Source: Verrucomicrobiota bacterium (GTDB taxonomy: Bacteria; Verrucomicrobiota; Verrucomicrobiia; Chthoniobacterales; JAFAMB01). From it: a stretch of 48,646 bases of DNA. Each line of letters opens with the position of its first letter. Positions within the stretch are counted from its first letter, which is position 1. A program made the translations under genes and the position numbers. The stretch lies in contig JAFAZK010000075.1 of the NCBI GenBank assembly GCA_019239825.1, positions 1 through 48,646 on the forward strand, in the 5' to 3' direction. Shown here one piece after another: positions 42,878 to 48,646 of this stretch. The notes under the pieces are model-generated. The model worked only from the letters and a program-made list of their open reading frames with translations, was not told the DNA's origin and did no database searches.

Positions 42878-43286
42878 TTTCGTTCTCGTCCTCTTCCTCG
42901 GGAGGCGTACCCTGTCACTACGATGTGTTATGCCCAACGCCTGGAGGGGAGCCGCTTTGGCTTGTGTCCCGCCGAACTCGCGAATTTCGTCCCAATGCTA
43001 ATCCCGCCGAGACGTGTGAAAACAAGCGGCTCCCGGGAACGTCTCCCGGTTGGCGGCTCTAAGTCTGGGTGTTAGGGAATTCCTAGTCACACGTAAATGC
43101 ATCGCGCTGGGTAATTCGCGGAGCCGCCTGTTAAGGACATTTTTTAGTCGGTTTTGACGTTGAGGCAAAATGAGCGTGACAGGCGGGGCACAAGCCAAAG
43201 CGGCTCCCCTCCAGGCGTTGGGGATAACACATCGCAGTGACAGGGTACGCCTCTCGAGGACGAGACGACGAGTACGAGAACGAAAA
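42878..43286. repeat. Palindromic element family 1, copy D, in an extended 400-bp palindrome
   Basis: Core ends CGCCTGGAGGGGAGCCGCTTT (from about 42938, shown here as its 20-bp core) and CCAAAGCGGCTCCCCTCCAG (43195-43214); inner pair AACAAGCGGCTCCCGGGAA (43021-43039) and TTCGCGGAGCCGCCTGTTAA (43115-43134). Here the complementarity runs far outside the core: 42878-42973 pairs with about 43183-43286, through a TACCCTGTCACTACGATGTG region and a CGTTCTCGTCCTC low-complexity region, with a few mismatches and indels. It fills most of the 510-bp gap between the aminotransferase and prmA genes; no ORF is credible there. Confidence 0.88.
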
Positions 43287-43312
43287 ATTCTAACCAGCGG
43301 CTATTTGATCAA

Positions 43313-44188
43313 TTAATCGAGACCCTGGCTCGCACTACCTCGCTTTTGGGCCAACATGGCAATCCATTTTCCTCGACTCCGAGATTCTTTCAGCTCCAAT
43401 CTTTTTTCTCTCAACCATTCTTTTACTTCGGCCTCTTGATCTCTGAGGACCCCAGAAAAAATAAGGAAGCCACCTCGACGGGCAGCCTTAACCAGTTGGG
43501 GAAGGGCTTGGCGAAGAAGGACGCTGTATAGATTGGCTGTGACCACGTCATAAGCAGACTCTGGTTGAAACTTCAAAACGTCTTGGCGCCAAATTCGGAC
43601 CTTTTTCGACAAACCGTTTAGGCGAGCATTCTGTTTTGCTGTCCGCACGGCGATCGCGTCTGCGTCGAATGCATCGATGCGGTCAGCTCCGAGTTTGGCG
43701 GCGGCCAGCGCTAAAATTCCTGTCCCTGTGCCCGCATCCAGAAATGACCAACCAGTTTGACCGGCGGGCACGATATCGCATAACAGCCGCAAGCAGCCGG
43801 CTGTCGTAGCATGTTCGCCTGTCCCAAACGCCAGGCTTGCCGGCACGAACATAACATCCCCGTCCGCAGTTTTTCCGGCTTCAGGCTCAAGGTTGACGAT
43901 CCGAAGCCTGCCTCGAATCGGAATGGGCTTTTTCTGAACGATCGATTTTACCCAGTCCGCGCTGGACCGCTTCAGATTGCGGATTTCGCCTCCGAACTCC
44001 CTTTTTAGTACCGTGGCTTCGGATCTGGTAACCTCGTAAATCTCAAGCCGGGCCCGTTTGCTACCGCTAAACTGAGTGATAACCAGACGCTCCGACCCCA
44101 GCCATAGGAGGCGTTCTTGCCAACTGTCGACCCACTTTTCGTGGCAGATTTTTCTCCAAGTCAGCGCACTTTGCGCGAGAGGTTTCAT
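43313..44188 (-). CDS. prmA: Ribosomal protein L11 methyltransferase
   Basis: A 291-residue SAM-dependent methyltransferase. The C-terminal catalytic domain has the PrmA signature SLAFGTGEHATTAGC, the SAM-binding FLDAGTGTGILALAAAKLGA, acidic DAFDADAIAV and VVTANLYSVLL at the NPPY-like position. The N-terminal substrate-recognition part is diverged but of about normal length. It trimethylates L11 in relatives. The downstream gene on the same strand (aspC) is separated by a 400-bp palindrome. Confidence 0.92.
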   Translation of the reverse strand: MKPLAQSALTWRKICHEKWVDSWQERLLWLGSERLVITQFSGSKRARLEIYEVTRSEATVLKREFGGEIRNLKRSSADWVKSIVQKKPIPIRGRLRIVNLEPEAGKTADGDVMFVPASLAFGTGEHATTAGCLRLLCDIVPAGQTGWSFLDAGTGTGILALAAAKLGADRIDAFDADAIAVRTAKQNARLNGLSKKVRIWRQDVLKFQPESAYDVVTANLYSVLLRQALPQLVKAARRGGFLIFSGVLRDQEAEVKEWLREKRLELKESRSRGKWIAMLAQKRGSASQGLD

Positions 44189-44310
44189 GTTGTATGTAGC
44201 TCGCGGCCAGCTCCAGGCACTAAATACGTGAGCATTTTTTAAGCGATACAGGTCACACCGCCGATAATACTTGCCTCGGACAAAGGTAGTTTCTAAAAAC
44301 GAAAAAGCTC

Positions 44311-44616
44311 ATGTTTCATCACATCGTTCTCTATAAACTGAAGCCAAATATCAGCGCTGCTCAGCTCGAAGTGATCATGATGCAAACCCGTATCCAGTTG
44401 CTTAAGATCTCGGTAGCGGCCAACGTGCGATGCGGCCGGAGGACAGATAAGTTGAATCCTTGGGGTTTTTTTATCTCGGTCGATTTCGATTCGAAAGAGC
44501 GTTTGCGAATCTTTGAAGAGGACCCTTTCTACATCAAGTTTGTAGAAGAAATCATTAAGCCGAATATGGCTGAATCGTTGGTCCTGGACTTCGACGGCGA
44601 CCCCAAGCCTCATTAA
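44311..44616 (+). CDS. Dabb (stress-responsive alpha/beta-barrel) domain protein
   Basis: A 101-residue protein that begins MFHHIVLYKLKPNISAAQLE, the usual start of a Dabb domain, with GFFISVDFDSKERLRIFEED and FYIKFVEEIIKP in the centre and C-terminal part. Dabb domains form small dimeric alpha/beta barrels; known members range from stress proteins to olivetolic acid cyclase, so no function can be assigned. The gene is divergent from prmA and convergent with the glgA-like gene, with an inverted repeat in the convergent gap. Confidence 0.85.
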   Translation: MFHHIVLYKLKPNISAAQLEVIMMQTRIQLLKISVAANVRCGRRTDKLNPWGFFISVDFDSKERLRIFEEDPFYIKFVEEIIKPNMAESLVLDFDGDPKPH

Positions 44617-44626
44617 TAGTCAATAA

Positions 44627-44682
44627 CCTATAGCCGATAGCCAAAGCGCTCGTCAGCCAAGCAATTGGCTATCGGCTATAGG
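44627..44682. repeat. Inverted repeat of CGATAGC units between convergent genes
   Basis: CCTATAGCCGATAGCCAA (44627-44644) pairs perfectly with 44665-44682, giving an 18-bp stem with a 20-nt loop. It is the same repeat type as at 12125-12254 and is placed between the Dabb and glgA-like stops, so it could terminate both. Confidence 0.85.
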
Positions 44683-44717
44683 CTATCGATCATGCTTACC
44701 GGCTGTAAGCCGGCAAG

Positions 44718-46166
44718 CTACGCCGGCATCGCCTGCCGATGCCGCAGCAGATCAGCATAAAGTTGGGCGAACGACCGGGCAGAAGCCGGCCACGAGAAAT
44801 CCACGGCTTGACATCCGGCGATGAGTTTGTCCCAGGTCTCCGGTTGCCGCTTCAGCCAGAATGCTCGCCGCACGCTGTCCCAGACGGCCTCCGGATCGTC
44901 CCGGTAATAGACCAGACCGGACCCTGCATTTTGAATGGGGTCGAAATCGACGATGATCTGGCGAAGCCCTCCACGATTACCTGCAATGGGGACGGTGCCA
45001 TAGCGCATGGCGGTCAGGGCGGTGATACCGCGAAGGCCCAGCGATCCTGGAAACAAAGCTAGATCGGCGCCTGCCAAGGCCAGGCTCTTGAGCCGAGCAT
45101 CTGTTTCTCGATTCCAGGCAAACCGCTTCGGGTATTTCCGCTCGGCGACCATCAAATCGGGGATCCAGGTGTCAGCAGGAGTTCCCAGCAAAATGAAACG
45201 CAAGTTACTGGTCAGTAACCGGTCGAAAACTGGGACTACATTGGTTAACGCACGGCTATCGCCCTCTTCAACGGGGCAGACTATCAGGAGGTCGTTGGCT
45301 CCGGATTCAAGGTCCAATTGGTTCAAGATTGCTTGCCGGCAAGCTGCCTTGCCGTTTCCGGAGTCCGCTTTCGTTTTACGGCCGAGCAGCTTTTCGAAGG
45401 GCGGATTTGTTACTGAATAGTCGACGCCGAACGGAATACCGACCGTACGATTTGAGTTTTCTTGAAGGACTAGATTGAGTCCGAATCCACCCTCTTGCGT
45501 AAACGACTCGTAGAGAACGAGTTCTCCAGGAAAGACCACCGAGTCAGCGTAAACGATACCTCCCTTGAGGAAGTTCAACCGATTGTAAAACTCGACACCC
45601 CGAGGGGAGAAATATCCGCCAGCCAGGTTCGTTAGAGAAAAGTCGAAGCTCCAGAACGACCCTTGGTACTCCAGGTCGTGAACGCTCAACGCAGTTAGGA
45701 ACGGCAAGCGGCGGTCTTTAACAAAGGCGGGGATCAACGCGGTCGGCCAGTCATGGCAATGAATGACTTCAACTGCAGGAGTGATCTGCCGGGCCAGTTC
45801 GACGATTGCTTTAGAAAAGAAGATAAATCGTTCCGCATTATCTTCGTATGCTCGCTCGTTTCCCGAGTAAATCCCGGAGCGGTCAAAGTATTCGTCCCGC
45901 CGCACCAAAAAGACCGGGATACCGTCGGGAGTTTCCGTAGCGAGAAATTCGGCCGTCACCTTTTTCTCGCCCAAGGCGATCTGAAATTGCTCGTAAGACG
46001 GCTCCAATTGATAGCGCCCTTCCCTGACAGAGCGATACAGCGGCATCGCTAAAATGACCTCGTGTCCGAGACGTTTTAGCTCAACCGCCAAGGTCCGAAC
46101 TGTTTCGCCCAGGGCCCCGGTGGATGCAAGAGGAGCAAATTCGCTCGTTGCCATCAAAATCTTCAT
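44718..46166 (-). CDS. Glycogen/starch synthase-like GT5 protein with degenerate active site
   Basis: A 482-residue protein with the full GT5 (GlgA) layout: KILMATSEFAPLASTGALGE at the N-terminus, VIHCHDWPTALIPAF, LSVHDLEYQGSFW, YNRLNFLKGGIVYADSV and a C-terminal YGTVPIAGNRGGL. However, residues needed for catalysis in GlgA are changed: KTGGL is S15-T-G-A-L, the VSRLTxQKG region with the Arg and Lys that bind ADP phosphates reads VCPVEEGDSRAL (about 293-304), and the EPCGLT segment with the catalytic Glu reads GSLGLRGIT (about 370-382). It may bind sugar-nucleotide or glucan without normal synthase activity. No other glycogen gene is nearby. Confidence 0.85.
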   Translation of the reverse strand: MKILMATSEFAPLASTGALGETVRTLAVELKRLGHEVILAMPLYRSVREGRYQLEPSYEQFQIALGEKKVTAEFLATETPDGIPVFLVRRDEYFDRSGIYSGNERAYEDNAERFIFFSKAIVELARQITPAVEVIHCHDWPTALIPAFVKDRRLPFLTALSVHDLEYQGSFWSFDFSLTNLAGGYFSPRGVEFYNRLNFLKGGIVYADSVVFPGELVLYESFTQEGGFGLNLVLQENSNRTVGIPFGVDYSVTNPPFEKLLGRKTKADSGNGKAACRQAILNQLDLESGANDLLIVCPVEEGDSRALTNVVPVFDRLLTSNLRFILLGTPADTWIPDLMVAERKYPKRFAWNRETDARLKSLALAGADLALFPGSLGLRGITALTAMRYGTVPIAGNRGGLRQIIVDFDPIQNAGSGLVYYRDDPEAVWDSVRRAFWLKRQPETWDKLIAGCQAVDFSWPASARSFAQLYADLLRHRQAMPA

Positions 46167-46312
46167 ACCGTAATGTTGTTCTAGGTTCTAGAGGTGAACA
46201 CTTTTTCTGTGGCTGTTTTTTCTGCCGTTATTCTGTCTTTTGGCGTGCGTTGCTTCTGGAAAGCTAATTAAAATCGATGGCACGCGGCCCATATCTTTCA
46301 AGCGAAACGATC

Positions 46313-46340
46313 TTGTCAAAGGTCTCCGCCTTGATAATGT
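46313..46340 (+). promoter_or_regulatory. Possible sigma70-type promoter for ptsN-argS
   Basis: TTGTCA (46313-46318) followed after 16 bp by TAATGT (46335-46340), 23 bp before the ptsN-like start. The -10 element is a weak match and no experiment supports it. The rest of the 196-bp divergent gap is AT-richer than the genes and also holds the glgA-like 5' region. Confidence 0.3.
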
Positions 46341-46362
46341 GCCGCATTCTGGCTCGTGAGCT

Positions 46363-46839
46363 ATGACTTTGGGCTCTCTTTTATCTGTAGGTCAAATAAT
46401 CCCGGAAATGAAATCCACCGAGAGGTGGGCCGCGATCGTTGAATTGATCGATCTGCTGGTTGAGAAAGGCGCTGTTCGAAAGGCCGACCGCGAATCCGTT
46501 TTAGCCGCGCTGCGTCAACGGGAAGAAACCATGAGTACGGGCATCGGTTTCGGGATCGCGATTCCTCATGCTTCGTCCAATTGTGTCAACGAGGTGGTGG
46601 CGGCCTTTGGCCGATCTTCCGCCGGCATAGAGTTCGACTCTTTGGACAACTCGCCGGTCAAATTCATCGTTTTGTTTGTAGTGCCCAAAGACCAATTCCA
46701 GGTGCACCTCAGGACGTTGGCAGCGATTGCCAAGTTCTTGAATGACAAATCCGTGCGAGAGCAGCTCGGAAGAGCCGAATCGGCGGAGGAGATTCTCGCC
46801 ATTTTCGATAATAAAGCGCCAAAGGCTCAAGCTTCTTAG
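46363..46839 (+). CDS. ptsN: PTS EIIA component, fructose/nitrogen-type
   Basis: A 158-residue EIIA protein of the mannitol/fructose/Ntr family. The phosphorylated histidine is H69 in GIGFGIAIPHAS, preceded by LRQREETMSTG and followed by VKFIVLFVVP and HLRTLAAIAKFLND. There is no membrane EIIC or EIIB gene nearby, so a regulatory role like that of PtsN (EIIA-Ntr) is more likely than sugar uptake. The argS start follows after 3 nt, so the two are translationally coupled. Confidence 0.88.
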   Translation: MTLGSLLSVGQIIPEMKSTERWAAIVELIDLLVEKGAVRKADRESVLAALRQREETMSTGIGFGIAIPHASSNCVNEVVAAFGRSSAGIEFDSLDNSPVKFIVLFVVPKDQFQVHLRTLAAIAKFLNDKSVREQLGRAESAEEILAIFDNKAPKAQAS

Positions 46840-46842
46840 ACG

Positions 46843-48546
46843 ATGCCAACGGTCGCGCAGACCCTGCAAGAGCGACTTTCCGACGCTTTGGCAGCACTGG
46901 AGCTTCAATCTGTCGATGCCGCCCAGGTGGTTCCGACGGCGGACCCCAGGAATGGGGATTACCAGACAAGCGTCGCCATGGTTTTGGCCAAGGCCCGCCG
47001 GGAAAATCCTCGTGCTCTTGCCTGCCGCATTGCCGAGACGATAAACCTGACCGGCATCGGCGCTCCGCCGGAAGTGGCTGGGCCGGGCTTTATCAACTTT
47101 CGCTTAGAACCTGAGTTTGTAGCCCAAAAACTGGTCGCTGTTTCCAATGATCCTCGATTGGGGGTCGAGAAGCCGGCGAATCCGAAGAGGCTGATCGTCG
47201 AGTTCAGCTCCCCTAACATCGCAAAGCCGATGCATGTCGGTCATATCCGATCGACTATACTCGGTGATGCCATCGCCCGAATCGCCCGATTCCTTGGGCA
47301 CGAGGTCGTAACCGACAATCATTTGGGAGATTGGGGAACTCAGTTTGGAAAAGTGATTTACGCCTGGAAACACTTTCGAGACGAAGCCGCTCTTGAAACC
47401 CGGCCCCTGGACGAACTCGTGCGGCTCTACCGCGAAGCCGATCTTCGGTCAAAACAGGATCCTGGCGTTCTGGAGCAGTGCCGCCTCGAGCTCGTCAACC
47501 TGCAAAAGGGGGACCCCGAGAACCGGGCGATCTGGGAGCGATGTGTGACACTGTCCCGCCGCGAGTTTGCCTCAATTTACGCGTTGCTTGGTGTCGAGTT
47601 TGATGAACAACTCGGCGAAAGCGCCTATGACGCTGAGCTACCGGGGCTGGTTGAACGTCTCTTAGCAAAAGGCGTGGCCGAAATCAGCGACGGTGCGGCC
47701 GTAGTCTTCGATAACGAAATTTCGGAAACCCCGTTCATGATCCGCAAATCGGACGGTGGGTTTGGTTATGCGACGACCGACATCGCTACTTTGGACTACC
47801 GGATCAAAAGATGGAATCCGGATGGCATCTGGTATGTGGTTGGTGCTCCCCAGCAACTCCATTTTAGGCAGCTGTTTTCCGTAGCGCGCCGGCTTGGGTA
47901 CAAGCTCGACCTAGAGCATATCGCGTTCGGCAGCATCCTGGGAGAAGATCGGAAGCTGATGCGAACGCGCTCCGGTGAGTCTGTTCCGCTACGTGAGCTG
48001 CTGGAGGAAGCAATCGACCGTGCGGAAAAGCTAGTTCGCGAAAAAAACGCGGCATTGCCTGACAATGAGTCGGAAGAGATCGCCAAAATTGTAGGGCTAG
48101 GCGCGGTAAAGTACGCGGAGCTTTCCCAACATCGGTTGACCGATTACGTGTTTGCGTGGTCGAAAATGCTCTCTTTTCAGGGAAATACCGCTCCCTATCT
48201 GCAGAATGCTTATGTGCGCAGCCGAGCGATTTTCCGCCGCTTGGAAGGCCCGTTTCAACCGCCTAATCGAATCCTTCTCGCCGAGGCTGCCGAACAGACT
48301 TTGGGGAAGGAGATTTTACGATTCGGTGAAGTAGTTCCAGCGGTACTGGATGGCTTCAGGCCAAACGTCCTGGCCAACTTTCTTTATGAATTGGCCGCCA
48401 AGTATCATGTCTTTTACGAGCAATGCCCGGTCCTTACCGCTGAGGGAGAGACGAAAGCAAGCCGCCTCCTTTTGTGTGACCTTTTCTCTCGGACGATAAA
48501 GACAGGTTTGATGCTGCTAGGGATCGAGGTCCCGGAGAGAATGTAA
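46843..48546 (+). CDS. argS: Arginine--tRNA ligase
   Basis: A 567-residue class Ia synthetase that charges tRNA-Arg. The N-terminal Add1 domain binds the tRNA elbow; the HIGH motif is H131-V-G-H134 in SSPNIAKPMHVGHIRSTI, followed by DNHLGDWGTQFG. The KMSKS position reads RKLMRTRSGESV, as is common for ArgRS, and the C-terminal anticodon-binding domain has YLQNAYVRSRAIFR and FYEQCPVL. All expected parts are present. It is the second gene of a unit with the ptsN-like gene. Confidence 0.97.
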   Translation: MPTVAQTLQERLSDALAALELQSVDAAQVVPTADPRNGDYQTSVAMVLAKARRENPRALACRIAETINLTGIGAPPEVAGPGFINFRLEPEFVAQKLVAVSNDPRLGVEKPANPKRLIVEFSSPNIAKPMHVGHIRSTILGDAIARIARFLGHEVVTDNHLGDWGTQFGKVIYAWKHFRDEAALETRPLDELVRLYREADLRSKQDPGVLEQCRLELVNLQKGDPENRAIWERCVTLSRREFASIYALLGVEFDEQLGESAYDAELPGLVERLLAKGVAEISDGAAVVFDNEISETPFMIRKSDGGFGYATTDIATLDYRIKRWNPDGIWYVVGAPQQLHFRQLFSVARRLGYKLDLEHIAFGSILGEDRKLMRTRSGESVPLRELLEEAIDRAEKLVREKNAALPDNESEEIAKIVGLGAVKYAELSQHRLTDYVFAWSKMLSFQGNTAPYLQNAYVRSRAIFRRLEGPFQPPNRILLAEAAEQTLGKEILRFGEVVPAVLDGFRPNVLANFLYELAAKYHVFYEQCPVLTAEGETKASRLLLCDLFSRTIKTGLMLLGIEVPERM

Positions 48547-48575
48547 GCGGTGAAAATTTGGTAGATGCCATGGTG

Positions 48576-48609
48576 TTGTCAGGCTGCCGGATCAACAGCA
48601 ACCTGACAA
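48576..48609. terminator. Stem-loop after argS
   Basis: TTGTCAGG (48576-48583) pairs with CCTGACAA (48602-48609); an inner CTG/CAG pair shortens the loop. It lies 30 nt after the argS stop. There is no clean T-run after it, so it may instead belong to the leader of the next gene. Confidence 0.4.
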
Positions 48610-48613
48610 ACTT

Positions 48614-48646
48614 ATGAATTATAAACTAAAGGCGGCACCTACCGCC
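48614..48646 (+). CDS. Possible start of the next gene (cut by window end)
   Basis: ATG 48614 opens a frame of 11 codons (MNYKLKAAPTA) to the end of the window, without a stop. It is in the same direction as argS and directly after the stem-loop. No Shine-Dalgarno is visible. Too short to identify. Confidence 0.3.
   Translation, partial: MNYKLKAAPTA

Overview
The window looks like chromosomal DNA of a member of the Verrucomicrobiota, most likely a soil Chthoniobacterales-type organism. This is inferred from gene content, not from a marker search: a DUF1800/DUF1501 secreted-protein cluster typical of the PVC superphylum, a futalosine-pathway menaquinone gene (mqnD), a free-standing SWIB-domain protein, weak Shine-Dalgarno sequences, and very frequent long palindromic repeats between genes. 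Base composition is moderately GC-rich and even. I see no rRNA, tRNA, CRISPR array, prophage or transposase gene.

Layout. 1-1961: the end of one DUF899 protein, a complete DUF899 paralogue and a DUF2182 membrane protein, all on +. 2502-12158 (+): valS, glnD, a large FtsX-type ABC permease and an AttH/CrtC-like lipocalin. 12313-14661 (+): an Ada-AlkA fusion overlapping an ogt-type methyltransferase (alkylation repair), then a small unknown ORF. 14956-21033 (-): a metallophosphoesterase and a DUF1800-DUF1501-DUF1800 cluster. 21448-26158: an MBL/beta-CASP nuclease (+), then VTT membrane protein, SWIB protein, sugar nucleotidyltransferase and glycosyltransferase (-).

26439-32882 (+) is a complete F-type ATP synthase operon, atpBEFHAGDC, preceded by a perfect CRP-type palindrome. 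hisD (-) converges on it. 34673-36718 (+): a flippase-like membrane protein and mqnD. 36913-42802 (-): glutaredoxin, rpsA, rpsR, rpmG, a degenerate DksA/TraR protein, an ABC-2 permease and a class I aminotransferase. 43313-46166: prmA (-), a Dabb protein (+) and a glycogen-synthase-like protein lacking several catalytic residues (-). 46363-48546 (+): ptsN-like IIA and argS.

The most striking non-coding property is that 14 long intergenic palindromes (about 3.1 kb in total) occupy most of the larger gaps between transcription units. At least two families recur within the window: a four-copy family with GGAGGGGAGCCGCTTT ends, and a two-copy family with CTTTGGTGGGGCGAGG ends. One palindrome arm encodes the C-terminus of the AttH-like protein, one copy sits inside the DUF1800/DUF1501 cluster, and one fills the atpC/hisD gap exactly. 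No mobilising enzyme lies in the window.
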